Shown: piece after piece, positions 1 through 8,640 of the stretch
How positions within the stretch are numbered: the stretch's first letter is position 1
How the letters are laid out: each line of letters starts with the position of its first letter
NCBI GenBank assembly: GCA_964451885.1
Contig: CAYVJW010000015.1
Coordinates: 1 to 22,692 of the forward strand
Length of the DNA stretch: 22,692 bases
Source of the DNA: CAYVJW01 sp964451885
GTDB taxonomy: Bacteria > Patescibacteriota > Gracilibacteria > UBA4473
Reading direction: 5' to 3'
Position numbers and translations under genes: made by a program
The notes under the pieces: generated by a model
Told to the model about the DNA's origin: nothing
Database searches by the model: none
What the model saw: only the letters and a program-made list of their open reading frames with translations

Positions 1-2
1 TG

Positions 3-3000
3 GGATTCTATTTCAAAGGTTACATGGATGAAATCCGCATCTCCAAAGGCATCGCCCGCTGGACAGAAAACTTCACCCCGCCAACAGCGCCATACGCCGC
101 AGAACCCTACATCGCCGGCATATCACAAATAGGTGAGACACTAACCGGAAACTACAATTTCTATGACCCGGAAGGCGATAGCGAAGGCACTTCAACTTTT
201 AAATGGTACAGCGCCACTACTGTTGACGGTACATATACAGAAATTTCAGGCGCAACCAGCATAACTTATGTTCTGATAGCTGCTGACTATCAAAAATATC
301 TTAAATTTGAAGTAACTCCGATTGCTGATGCTGAACCGTTTACTGGTTCTTCGGTAATGTCTTCTCCTAGTGAGCAGGTTATTGGAACTGCACCGAAACT
401 ACGGCTAGGCGTAGATTCATATACAAAATTAATGATTCACTCTGATACTACCGATGAATCAACAACTTTTATTGATAGTTCTGATAGCGGTCATATTATT
501 ACTCGCGCTGGAGAGGTACATCACGAAGCAGATCAAAAGCAATTTGGCGCTACTTCTATGTATTTTGATGGAAGTGGAAATGATTATATAAGAACTACTG
601 ATCACGTTACTGATTTAAATTTTGAAACTGATGATTTTACTATTGATTTTTGGGTTTATGATTCTGATTTAACTAATAATTCTTGGTATGTTGTTAGAAG
701 TGGAAATAACAATGATAGATTAATAATAATGACAAAAAGTAGCGGAAACAATATTAGACTTGTTATTCAAGATGAAGGGGTGAAAGTTGTAGAAATTGAA
801 GGTGCACATGGAATTAATAGTAATGAATGGTTCCATGTGGCGTTAGTAAGAAATGGCAATGAGTGGGACTTGTATATAAATGGAGTGTCAAAAGCGAACG
901 ATACTGATACTAGTGCTGTTCCAGATACTTCAGGAACTAATGCAGGTTTATATATTGGCACAGGCGTTAATGATGCATCTTCAATAGCAACACCATATTA
1001 TACTGGCTACATCGACGAACTCCGCATCTCAAAAGGCATTGCCCGCTGGACAGAAAACTTCACCCCGCCCACAGTCCCTTATTCAGCAGATCCCTACATC
1101 ACCGGTACCTCACAAATCGGCGAAACACTTACAGGAAACTACACTTTTGATGACCCGGAAGGCGATAGCGAAGGCACTTCAACTTTTAAATGGTACAGTG
1201 CTGCTACTGTTGACGGAACATATTCAGAAATCTCAGGCGAAACTAGCATAACTTATGTTCCTGTAGCAGATGATTACCAAAAATATCTTAAATTTGAAGT
1301 TACTCCGGTAGCTGACGCTGAACCTTATACTGGTTCACCTGTAATGTCTTCTGCTAGTGATCAGGTTATTGGTACTGTGCCAGAAGCTTTTGGTATATAC
1401 GACTCTGAAACAAAATTATTAATCCACTCTGACACGACAGACGGTTCAACTACTTTTATTGATAGTTCTGTTAGTGCACATGTTATCACTCCTACTGGAG
1501 ATACTTATCATGAAACTGATCAAAAACAATTTGGCGATACTTCCATGCATTTTGATGGAGATGGTGATTACTTAAATGTGCCAGATAGTGATGATTGGAA
1601 TTTTGGAAGTGAAGATTTTACTATTGATTCTTGGATAATGCTTGATTCATTGACGCAGAAAATAATTACATCTCAATTTGTTGATTCTGATAATAGAACT
1701 AATTTTCAATTTAATAATACTTTGGGTTTATTATTCTTTATTAGAAGTGGTGGTACTAATTTAGTTTTAATATCTCAAGGTGATACAACTGGATGGTCAA
1801 TCGATACATGGTATCATATTGCAGTTATTAGAGATGGTAATGATTATAATTTATATAGAAATGGAGTTTTAATAGGAAGTGGAACTGATGCTGATGATGT
1901 TCCTGATTATGCAGCAGCTTTTACTGTTGGTTTTGAGTCTGGACAACCTTTAATGAGCGGACATATGGACGAACTCCGCGTTTCCAAAGGCATTGCCCGA
2001 TGGACAGAAAACTTTACTCCGCCAACAGCTCCATACTCCCCCGCCCCATACATCACCGGCAACCCAATCACAACCCAAACCCTCACCGGAAACTATATCT
2101 ACTACGACACAGACAGCGACCCCGAAGGAACTTCTACATTTCGCTGGCTAAGCGCCAGCACTATTGACGGCACATACTCAGAAATTTCAGACGCAACAAG
2201 CATCACTTATATCCCGGTCGATGATGACATAGACCAATACATCAAATTCGAAGTCACTCCCGTTTCCACAGAAGAACCGACTACCGGAACTCCTATCCTC
2301 AGTAACGCAATCGGACCAATAACACCACCTAACGCTGCTCCCTACGCTACTGACATCATCATCTCCGGTACTGAAAAAGTAAGTTACACTCTCACTGGAA
2401 ATTATACTTATGCAGATACTGAGGGAGATTTGGAAGGAGATACTTCTTTCCGATGGCTAAGGGCTGATACTGTAGACGGAACTTATAATGTCATTACTGA
2501 TACTAATACTAAGCTACTTCTTCATGGGGATGGGACAGGACAAAATTTCACAGATGATTCGCTATACGAACACACGATAACCTCTGCCGGAGATGTGACT
2601 CAATCAATAACGGAGAGTCAATTTGGAGGCTCCTCGATATATTTTGATGGGACAGGAGATTATTTGAGTATTCCGGATAGTGATAACTGGGATTTTGGAA
2701 GTGGTGATTTCACGATTGATGCTTGGATCTATAGAACAAATGCATTTATTGGTCAACCTTTTGTAGTAAAAGGGAGCGATTCCTCTCATAATTGGTATTT
2801 TGGTTACGATGGCAATGTAGGATTATACTTCCAAGACTACAATGGAGCAACTGGGGTAAACCTCTTACAAGGAGATACATCCGGATGGAATCCAAATACC
2901 TGGTACCATATAGCACTCGTAAGAAATGGTAATGATTTTAATATATATAGGGATGGAATAAGTATTGTTTCAACAATCGATTCTGCAGCAATTACCTCCT

Positions 3001-6000
3001 ATTCAGGAGCCTTAGGAATAATGAACACCCCATGGAATACAACTGGAAAGTGGAACGGTTATGTAGATGAAATTCGCATTTCTAAGGGCATCGCCCGCTG
3101 GACCAGTAACTTTACTCCACCTACTATTCCTCATGTTATTACTTCAGATTCCACCTACACACTCACTTCCGACGACGTAAACAAATACCTCAAATTCGAA
3201 GTCACTCCAAAGGCCCAAACCGGAACCACCCCCGGCTCTCCTACCCTCAGTAGCGCCACATCTCAAATAGCCTATCCTCTTCCCCCAGAAGCAAATGATG
3301 TAATCATCTCCGGAACCACAACCGTCGGACAAATACTGACCGGATCCTATACTTATGCTGACATCGACAATGACCCGGAAGGAAATTCTACTTTCCGTTG
3401 GTTACAATCCGATACTATCGATGGAACATATACAGAAATAAGTGAAGAAACAAATATTACTTACACCATCACCTCAGCAAATCAAGGCAAATACCTCAAA
3501 TTCGAAGTCACTCCGCAAGCCCAAATCCCTCCCACTCCCGGATCACCTGCTACCAGCAGCGCCATAGGCCCTATCCTGGGAACCGCCCCTATCTCAAACA
3601 ATGTTTCTATCTCCGGCGAAGCATCCTTTGCTTCCACCATCACCGGAAACTATACTTATACGGACAATGAAAATGACCCAGAGGGAGATTCCTTACTTCG
3701 TTGGCTTCAAGCCGATACTGCCGGAGGAACTTATTCTGAAATTCCCGGAGCAATCAATTCAACCTATACACTTACCTCTGCAGAAAACAATAAATACATA
3801 CGATTTGAAACCACCCCGGTTTCCTCCACCGGCACCCCAAATACCGGCGCTACAGTCGTAAGCCCCCCTATCGGCCCTGTTCAAAGTTATGCCACAGAAA
3901 TCTGGCCGGATTCACTAGAACCGGAAGGAGATATTATCGTCTACGAAAAAGTATGGAAGAGCGATGCCGCTTTCACTCCCCATGACGTAATCATAGAGCT
4001 CAGAGCCGCTTCAGATAATAGCGTCCTGGGTGTCCATACCTTATCTTCCGGAACGGTTTCCCACTGCGGTGAAACACCGGAAAACTGTATTACGGACGGA
4101 GACGAATCCATAACTACCGGAACTTATTCCACCCGAAAGGATAGCGAGTTCGGATCAGCCACATTTAAAACAGCCTTCTCCGGAATATCTCAACAAAACG
4201 TCCGCTTGAAAATATATGCTTATAACAGCAACTATGACCTATTGGCCGAAAACGCCCATGCTGACTTCGAAGCCTCTCCACTTCTTGCTCCTGCCGTATC
4301 CATAAACGCCGTTACTACGCCAACAGACACAACTCTCCAAACCATATCCGGAACCGTCACAGAAGCCCACTTTGACAATACCGATCCAAATGCCTTCACA
4401 TTAAATGGTTCTCCAGCCACTCTCACTTATGTTTCCGGAGATGACTGGACATTCTCTGAAGAAATCACACTAATCGAAGGGACAAACGTAATCACCACCC
4501 GAACAATAGATAAATCCGACAACCAAGGCTCAGATACAACAGTTATAGTTCTTGATACAACACCTCCTGCCACCACGGAAGCCGCTTCCCCATATGATCC
4601 CGACCCTCCGGCCGGAGGAACGGAGCCAGGATGGAGCAGAAGTGGAAAAGCCCTTCTCAACTGGCTAGCAGCAACAGATGATACCACCGGCATACAACAC
4701 TACGAAGTATGGAGAAGTGCTACTTCCCATCCTCCCGCCCAAGGACAATCAGCCGGAGAAGATGCTGCCTATGCAAAGGTTTCCGCTGACTTATCCCCCT
4801 CTACGTTAAACTGGACTGATACGGACCTATTATCCAACACCACTTATGACTACCAAATAAAAGCCGTTGACGGCATAGATAACACAAGCCTGTCCAATGA
4901 AGTCAGCATCCTGGCAGATAACGAATCGCCAAGTGTAACTATCACCCAACCAACCGCTTCAACCGCCACAAATAACAATTCAATAACGGTAGAAGCCGAT
5001 TTCGCAGACACATTTATTACCGACTGCCACGTAAAAGCCAACGGCACCTGGAGCAACATGGCCGGAGGAAGCCAGGTTCAAGGAACCGCCACTTATACTT
5101 ATTCCGAATTACCAGACACAAAATATGATTTTACCGTGGAATGTTGGGATGAAGCCGGCAATTATATAACCGATACCACCACTCAAATAACCGTAGACAC
5201 CATTAATCCGACCACGTTTATGGAAATCAATAATGCTGATGATACTACCACCAATACCTCTGTTACACTTACCATCAGATACTCGGATGACCGGTCCGGA
5301 GTAGACCAATGTCGATATAAAAATGAAAGCGGTGGAACCTGGAGTAATTGGGAAAGTTGCGTGGCAACAAAAGCCTGGACACTCGATAGCAACCTGGGAA
5401 CAAAAACCATATATTATGAAGTAAAAGACAACGCCGGAAATACGACTGAAACATCCGACACCATCCTCCTCCGAGCGGAAGAACCTCCTGTTGCCGATAA
5501 TGCCACCATTACCGGAATTAAACTGGAAGAAGAAATAATCACTGGAAGTTATAGTTACTCGGATCTTGATGGAGACACGGAAGGAAGCTCTAGTTACAAA
5601 TGGCTGGTAGCCAACACATCTGAAGGGACTTATACCGAAATAAGCGGCGCAACAAATACTAATTATGCACTCACCACTGCCGAAACCGGAAAATACATAA
5701 AATTCGAAGTAACTCCGATCTCAGCTACCGGCAACCCAAATACCGGCCTTGCCGCTCAGAGCAACGTGCTCGGCCCGATACTGGGACTAGCCTCCCTAGA
5801 AGACCACAGCGCCAGCGGTGAAACAGAAATAGAACTGGATACCTCTACCAGCGGAAGCGCTCAACTTTCAGTCGATACAGCCATCGTTGTCCTGGATACA
5901 GACCAAAAACTGGAATTCGAAGCCGCACTGGAAATAACAGACGCCTCAACCACAGAAGTAGGAGGCACTACCATAGAGGAAGCTCTGGAAGCCGTTACCG

Positions 6001-8591
6001 GTTCTTCATCGGCAAACGTAGAATCCGTTGTTTTGGAATCTGGACTGGAAGGAGAAGATATCGTTCTTGTTTCCACAGACAATCTTCAAGTACAAATTCC
6101 GGACGGAACTAACGTCTTTGCCCCTCCGAACTGGGACGGAACCATAGCCCCCCCGAAAAACGTTACCACCTCCGTCACCCCTCCAACCGACGGAGCTGTA
6201 GAAGGCGCCGTATCCATAGGAACCCCGGGGATAATCCTGATACTGGATAAGCCGGCAAAAGTAGTGATTCCTTCCTCCGCCGGAAAACCCTATTACAGCG
6301 TAGACGGAACCAACTGGATTGAAATCACATCGGAATGTAACGATGTGAACGGTACAGGTTTAAATTTCCCGGAAGAATGTTACTTTATAACCGGTGAAAA
6401 TACTGTCGTCTGGACATACCACTTCACTGATTTCGGAGACCTGACCGACACCACCCCTCCAACCATCGATTCCGGAACTCTTGCCCAAGACAATAGCTAT
6501 ATGGACGTATTTTTAAACGAAGAAATATACAAAACCCCGGAAGGCACAGGGGGACTCAGCATCACAGATTTCAACCTTACTTTTACCCAAAACGGAGGAA
6601 CCGTTACAAGCATGAGCATTAATGACGTAACAAAAACAGACAACGATCCTCTCTCAGGCGGAGAAACAACCGTAAGGGTCCATCTATTATTTACAGGAAT
6701 CCCAACCGGAGGAGAAACTGTTTCAATTTCCCCGGCAGACGGAAACAGCATATTTGATGCTGCCGGCAACCCAGCCGCCAATACCGAAACAACCGGAAAT
6801 ATAGATATGCACACCGCTCCTACAGCTTCCAATCTTTCTGTTTCCGGCACCACTTCCATAGGAGAAACCCTCACCGGAAACTATACCTATTCGGACGTTG
6901 AAGGAGATGAAGAAACCTCCAGTATTTTCAAATGGTACCGTTCCAATACTATAGATGGAACATATGTGGAAATAAGCGACGCCAATAACCAAACATACAT
7001 TCTCACCAACGGCGATCAAGAAAAATATATTAAATTCCAAGTTACCCCAATCACTAATGCTGAACCAACAACCGGCATACCTTCCCTAAGCTCCGCCGCA
7101 GGCCCTGTCACAGGATCTGCTCCTACAGCATCTAATGCCGCCATCTCCGGAACACTAGTCGCCAGCCAAATACTCACCGGAACCTACAGATACTCAGATA
7201 ATGAAGGAGATATTGAGGGGAACAGCACTTACAAATGGTCAATTTCAGATACATTTGAGGGAACGTACACGGAAATAGCCGGAGCAACCGGAAAACTTAA
7301 TACCATTTCCGTATCAGACATAGACAAATATATCAAATTTGAAATAACCCCAGTATCCTCCACCGGTTCTCCCGATACCGGGACGGCCGTATTAAGCCCG
7401 GCTTCCGGTCCCATTGTAAGCGATGCTCCCGTAGCCGGAAACGTTTCTATTACCGGAATTACAACCATAGGAGAAATACTGACAGGAAATTATACTTACT
7501 CAAACCCTCTAAACAATACGGAAAGCAACTCCCAATACAGATGGCTAAGATCTGATACCATAGACGGAACATACTCCCCTATCAGCGGAGCTTCGGAGCA
7601 AACCTATGCTCTCACAATAGCTGATGAAAATAAATATCTCAAATTTGAAATAACACCAGCCACAGGCAGTGGTTTAACTCCAGTGGGAACCACTCAATTA
7701 AGCCTTCCGGTCGGTCCGATTTTAGGCCTTGTTTCCATAATAGATTACAGTGCAGTACAATTACTACAAATCACGCTTGATACCTCCGTCAGCGGAATAG
7801 CTTCGTTGCCGATAGGAAAAATCAATCTTATTCTCGCCCCCGATCAAAAACTCGAATTTGCCGCCGGGCTAGTAACGAATGATCCTGCCACAACAAACAT
7901 AAGCGGCACCACCATAAAATCCGCTATCGAAACCGTTACAGGAGAAAGTTTTACCGATAACAATGTCGACTCCGTACTCCTTAATTCCGGAGTCAGCGGA
8001 AAAGCCATTACCCTTGCGTCTGAAGAACTTCAAATATTAATTCCCGATAACACCACCCTGTACGCTCCTCCCTCATGGAACGGAACCATAGAACCTCCAA
8101 TAGATATATCAACTGGCTCAACCATAGCTGTTTCGGTTGGAGTTCCCGACCTCCCACTGATTCTCGATAATCCTGTCAAATTAATCATCCCGACCAATAC
8201 AGGAATTCCAAGTTACCGGATTGGCGAAAATGGCATTTGGGTTGCCATTACCAATGAATGTACCAATGCTGACGGAAACGGAGTTTCTTTCCCGGAAGAA
8301 TGTTATTTCCGAAGCGGAGAAAATACCATCATCTGGACATACCATCTCACACAATACGGATGTACAAATACCGTTGATATAGGGCTCAGATATTCCAACG
8401 GCACCACTACAACCATAGTCGCCATAGAATCAGCCGACGTCACCACCTCCCCTCTTCGAATAAATAGAAACGGAACAGTATACGGAATCATACTGGTAGA
8501 TCTCCACCACCCAAACGCCTCCCCGATACGGATAGAAACTCCGGGAGGGATTGTGAAAGCGTTGATGAAAGCGTTTCCGAGCAGAGAGTAA
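3..8591 (+). CDS. Giant multidomain LamG / Ig-like repeat surface protein, 5'-partial
   Basis: The frame is open to the left edge and the first residues (GFYFKGYMDEIRISKGIARW) are the end of a LamG domain, so the Met at 24 is internal and the gene starts outside the window. At least 2,862 residues are visible. From the N-terminus they are: LamG tail; Ig-like repeat; LamG; Ig-like repeat; LamG; Ig-like repeat; an Ig-like repeat split by a third LamG; two Ig-like repeats; a middle part with bacterial Ig and fibronectin-III-like domains (about 3882-5489); one Ig-like repeat; a module of about 220 residues with two Cys; a SwmB-like domain; three Ig-like repeats; a second copy of the 220-residue module; and a short tail. 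LamG (concanavalin A-like) domains commonly bind carbohydrate or host ligands, so an adhesin or cell-surface role is inferred. I see no C-terminal membrane anchor or sorting motif. Stop TAA at 8589. Confidence 0.9.
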   Translation, partial: GFYFKGYMDEIRISKGIARWTENFTPPTAPYAAEPYIAGISQIGETLTGNYNFYDPEGDSEGTSTFKWYSATTVDGTYTEISGATSITYVLIAADYQKYLKFEVTPIADAEPFTGSSVMSSPSEQVIGTAPKLRLGVDSYTKLMIHSDTTDESTTFIDSSDSGHIITRAGEVHHEADQKQFGATSMYFDGSGNDYIRTTDHVTDLNFETDDFTIDFWVYDSDLTNNSWYVVRSGNNNDRLIIMTKSSGNNIRLVIQDEGVKVVEIEGAHGINSNEWFHVALVRNGNEWDLYINGVSKANDTDTSAVPDTSGTNAGLYIGTGVNDASSIATPYYTGYIDELRISKGIARWTENFTPPTVPYSADPYITGTSQIGETLTGNYTFDDPEGDSEGTSTFKWYSAATVDGTYSEISGETSITYVPVADDYQKYLKFEVTPVADAEPYTGSPVMSSASDQVIGTVPEAFGIYDSETKLLIHSDTTDGSTTFIDSSVSAHVITPTGDTYHETDQKQFGDTSMHFDGDGDYLNVPDSDDWNFGSEDFTIDSWIMLDSLTQKIITSQFVDSDNRTNFQFNNTLGLLFFIRSGGTNLVLISQGDTTGWSIDTWYHIAVIRDGNDYNLYRNGVLIGSGTDADDVPDYAAAFTVGFESGQPLMSGHMDELRVSKGIARWTENFTPPTAPYSPAPYITGNPITTQTLTGNYIYYDTDSDPEGTSTFRWLSASTIDGTYSEISDATSITYIPVDDDIDQYIKFEVTPVSTEEPTTGTPILSNAIGPITPPNAAPYATDIIISGTEKVSYTLTGNYTYADTEGDLEGDTSFRWLRADTVDGTYNVITDTNTKLLLHGDGTGQNFTDDSLYEHTITSAGDVTQSITESQFGGSSIYFDGTGDYLSIPDSDNWDFGSGDFTIDAWIYRTNAFIGQPFVVKGSDSSHNWYFGYDGNVGLYFQDYNGATGVNLLQGDTSGWNPNTWYHIALVRNGNDFNIYRDGISIVSTIDSAAITSYSGALGIMNTPWNTTGKWNGYVDEIRISKGIARWTSNFTPPTIPHVITSDSTYTLTSDDVNKYLKFEVTPKAQTGTTPGSPTLSSATSQIAYPLPPEANDVIISGTTTVGQILTGSYTYADIDNDPEGNSTFRWLQSDTIDGTYTEISEETNITYTITSANQGKYLKFEVTPQAQIPPTPGSPATSSAIGPILGTAPISNNVSISGEASFASTITGNYTYTDNENDPEGDSLLRWLQADTAGGTYSEIPGAINSTYTLTSAENNKYIRFETTPVSSTGTPNTGATVVSPPIGPVQSYATEIWPDSLEPEGDIIVYEKVWKSDAAFTPHDVIIELRAASDNSVLGVHTLSSGTVSHCGETPENCITDGDESITTGTYSTRKDSEFGSATFKTAFSGISQQNVRLKIYAYNSNYDLLAENAHADFEASPLLAPAVSINAVTTPTDTTLQTISGTVTEAHFDNTDPNAFTLNGSPATLTYVSGDDWTFSEEITLIEGTNVITTRTIDKSDNQGSDTTVIVLDTTPPATTEAASPYDPDPPAGGTEPGWSRSGKALLNWLAATDDTTGIQHYEVWRSATSHPPAQGQSAGEDAAYAKVSADLSPSTLNWTDTDLLSNTTYDYQIKAVDGIDNTSLSNEVSILADNESPSVTITQPTASTATNNNSITVEADFADTFITDCHVKANGTWSNMAGGSQVQGTATYTYSELPDTKYDFTVECWDEAGNYITDTTTQITVDTINPTTFMEINNADDTTTNTSVTLTIRYSDDRSGVDQCRYKNESGGTWSNWESCVATKAWTLDSNLGTKTIYYEVKDNAGNTTETSDTILLRAEEPPVADNATITGIKLEEEIITGSYSYSDLDGDTEGSSSYKWLVANTSEGTYTEISGATNTNYALTTAETGKYIKFEVTPISATGNPNTGLAAQSNVLGPILGLASLEDHSASGETEIELDTSTSGSAQLSVDTAIVVLDTDQKLEFEAALEITDASTTEVGGTTIEEALEAVTGSSSANVESVVLESGLEGEDIVLVSTDNLQVQIPDGTNVFAPPNWDGTIAPPKNVTTSVTPPTDGAVEGAVSIGTPGIILILDKPAKVVIPSSAGKPYYSVDGTNWIEITSECNDVNGTGLNFPEECYFITGENTVVWTYHFTDFGDLTDTTPPTIDSGTLAQDNSYMDVFLNEEIYKTPEGTGGLSITDFNLTFTQNGGTVTSMSINDVTKTDNDPLSGGETTVRVHLLFTGIPTGGETVSISPADGNSIFDAAGNPAANTETTGNIDMHTAPTASNLSVSGTTSIGETLTGNYTYSDVEGDEETSSIFKWYRSNTIDGTYVEISDANNQTYILTNGDQEKYIKFQVTPITNAEPTTGIPSLSSAAGPVTGSAPTASNAAISGTLVASQILTGTYRYSDNEGDIEGNSTYKWSISDTFEGTYTEIAGATGKLNTISVSDIDKYIKFEITPVSSTGSPDTGTAVLSPASGPIVSDAPVAGNVSITGITTIGEILTGNYTYSNPLNNTESNSQYRWLRSDTIDGTYSPISGASEQTYALTIADENKYLKFEITPATGSGLTPVGTTQLSLPVGPILGLVSIIDYSAVQLLQITLDTSVSGIASLPIGKINLILAPDQKLEFAAGLVTNDPATTNISGTTIKSAIETVTGESFTDNNVDSVLLNSGVSGKAITLASEELQILIPDNTTLYAPPSWNGTIEPPIDISTGSTIAVSVGVPDLPLILDNPVKLIIPTNTGIPSYRIGENGIWVAITNECTNADGNGVSFPEECYFRSGENTIIWTYHLTQYGCTNTVDIGLRYSNGTTTTIVAIESADVTTSPLRINRNGTVYGIILVDLHHPNASPIRIETPGGIVKALMKAFPSRE
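105..386 (+). repeat. Ig-like repeat 1
   Basis: First visible copy of a repeat of about 95 residues with the pattern GETLTGNY, DPEGDSEGTSTFKWYSA, DGTYTEISGATSITY, YLKFEVTP. Bases 163-211 are identical to 1150-1198 in repeat 2 (49 nt), showing recent tandem duplication of a LamG plus Ig-like unit with a period of 987 nt. Confidence 0.85.
423..1091 (+). repeat. LamG module 1 of the giant protein
   Basis: This encodes a complete LamG/concanavalin A-like domain. It opens with TKLMIHSD, has the central FDGSG and DFTIDFWV motifs and WFHVALVRNG, and ends in GYIDELRISKGIARW. The core is very AT-rich (15 of 60 bases G+C at 601-660), while the last part returns to a GC-richer codon style. Confidence 0.85.
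1092..1373 (+). repeat. Ig-like repeat 2
   Basis: Same pattern as repeat 1 and the closest relative to it at both DNA and protein level (GETLTGNYTFDDPEGDSEG, YLKFEVTPVADAEPYTG). It follows LamG module 1. Confidence 0.85.
1410..2045 (+). repeat. LamG module 2 of the giant protein
   Basis: Second complete LamG domain, from TKLLIHSD through DFTIDSWI and WYHIAVIRDG to MDELRVSKGIARW. Its core is the most AT-rich part of the gene (11 of 60 bases G+C at 1681-1740). Module 2 and the Ig-like repeat after it form a unit of about 0.95-0.99 kb repeating the preceding one. Confidence 0.85.
2046..2321 (+). repeat. Ig-like repeat 3
   Basis: Pattern copy (QTLTGNYIYYDTDSDPEG, RWLSASTIDGTYSEIS, YIKFEVTP) following LamG module 2. 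It is written in C-ending, GC-richer codons, unlike the AT-rich LamG core before it. Confidence 0.8.
2346..3272 (+). repeat. Ig-like repeat 4, split by LamG module 3
   Basis: The first half (2346-2501) runs ATDIIISGTEKV to DGTYNVITD. The second half (3132-3272) resumes with STYTLTSDDVNKYLKFEVTP and finishes the repeat. The intervening LamG domain at 2502-3131 is in frame. Confidence 0.8.
2502..3131 (+). repeat. LamG module 3, inserted inside an Ig-like repeat
   Basis: Third complete LamG domain, from TNTKLLLHGDG through DFTIDAWI and WYHIALVRNG to YVDEIRISKGIARW. Unlike modules 1 and 2 it does not sit between whole Ig-like repeats: it lies between DGTYNVITD and STYTLTSDDVNKYLKFEVTP, the two halves of one repeat. 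Core composition is moderate (22 of 60 G+C at 2701-2760). Confidence 0.85.
3291..3881 (+). repeat. Ig-like repeats 5 and 6
   Basis: Two back-to-back copies at 3291-3575 (ANDVIISGTTTVGQILTGSY) and 3594-3881 (SNNVSISGEASFASTITGNY). Both keep the RWLQ(S/A)DT, GTY(T/S)EI and Y(L/I)(K/R)FE(V/T)TP motifs and end in the linker GPI or GPV. Confidence 0.8.
3882..5489 (+). repeat. Middle part of the giant protein: bacterial Ig and FN3-like domains
   Basis: This stretch does not follow the 95-residue pattern. It contains a bacterial-Ig/glucodextranase-B-like domain (around 4297-4560, ending LIEGTNVITTRTIDKSDNQG), a fibronectin-III-like domain (around 4612-4910, with HYEVWRS and TYDYQIKAVDGIDN), and two further Ig-like domains (around 4922-5206 and 5206-5470, with ECWDEAGN and YYEVKDNAGN). 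It is strongly GC-rich locally (40 of 60 bases at 4561-4620). Domain names are judged from motifs only. Confidence 0.6.
5490..5780 (+). repeat. Ig-like repeat 7
   Basis: Isolated pattern copy (VADNATITGIKLEEEIITGSY, YKWLVANTSEGTYTEISG, YIKFEVTP) ending in GPI, directly before the first 220-residue Cys-containing module. Confidence 0.8.
5781..6449 (+). repeat. Cys-containing module, copy 1
   Basis: A module of about 220 residues found twice in this protein. Shared landmarks with copy 2 are LGL(A/V)S, DQKLEF, GTTI, LQ(V/I)(Q/L)IPD, the APP-W-GTI-PP motif, (T/I)xLILD(K/N)P and the ending FPEECYF-x2-GEN-x3-WTYH. Two Cys are conserved (ITSEC and PEECYF), a plausible disulfide in an exported protein. 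I do not recognise the family. Confidence 0.7.
6450..6815 (+). repeat. SwmB-like adhesin domain of the giant protein
   Basis: It starts DTTPPTIDSGTLAQD and ends VSISPADGNSIFDAAGNPAA. The pattern (new-value strand with DVFLNEEI, then a terminal 'D-AAGN-A' motif) resembles SwmB/bacterial Ig domains of surface proteins. The identification rests on motif appearance. Confidence 0.55.
6825..7721 (+). repeat. Ig-like repeats 8, 9 and 10
   Basis: Three consecutive copies at 6825-7109, 7128-7415 and 7434-7721, each with the TLTGNYTYSD-type strand, a W-containing strand, (D/E)GTY and Y(I/L)KF(Q/E)(V/I)TP. They lie between the SwmB-like domain and the second Cys-containing module. Confidence 0.8.
7722..8376 (+). 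repeat. Cys-containing module, copy 2
   Basis: Paralogue of 5781-6449, with the same order of motifs and the same two Cys (ITNEC and PEECYF). Copy 1 also follows an Ig-like repeat ending GPI, so the Ig-like repeat plus Cys module may have duplicated as a unit. A tail of about 70 residues follows, ending the protein without a recognisable anchor. Confidence 0.7.
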
Positions 8592-8640
8592 ACAATTTCT
8601 AAACCCCTTTGATAATTCCCCCCCGATAAATAATCCCCCC

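Noticed and set aside
3..8591. Recoded UGA (glycine), as in some Patescibacteria
   Set aside because: No in-frame UGA occurs in the long genes, and UGA is used as the natural stop of the hpf-like, hybrid kinase and receiver genes.
3..8591. Phage tail protein origin for the LamG repeats
   Set aside because: LamG domains with FDGTGDYL motifs also occur in phage tails, but no phage structural, packaging or lysis gene is near and the neighbours are housekeeping genes.
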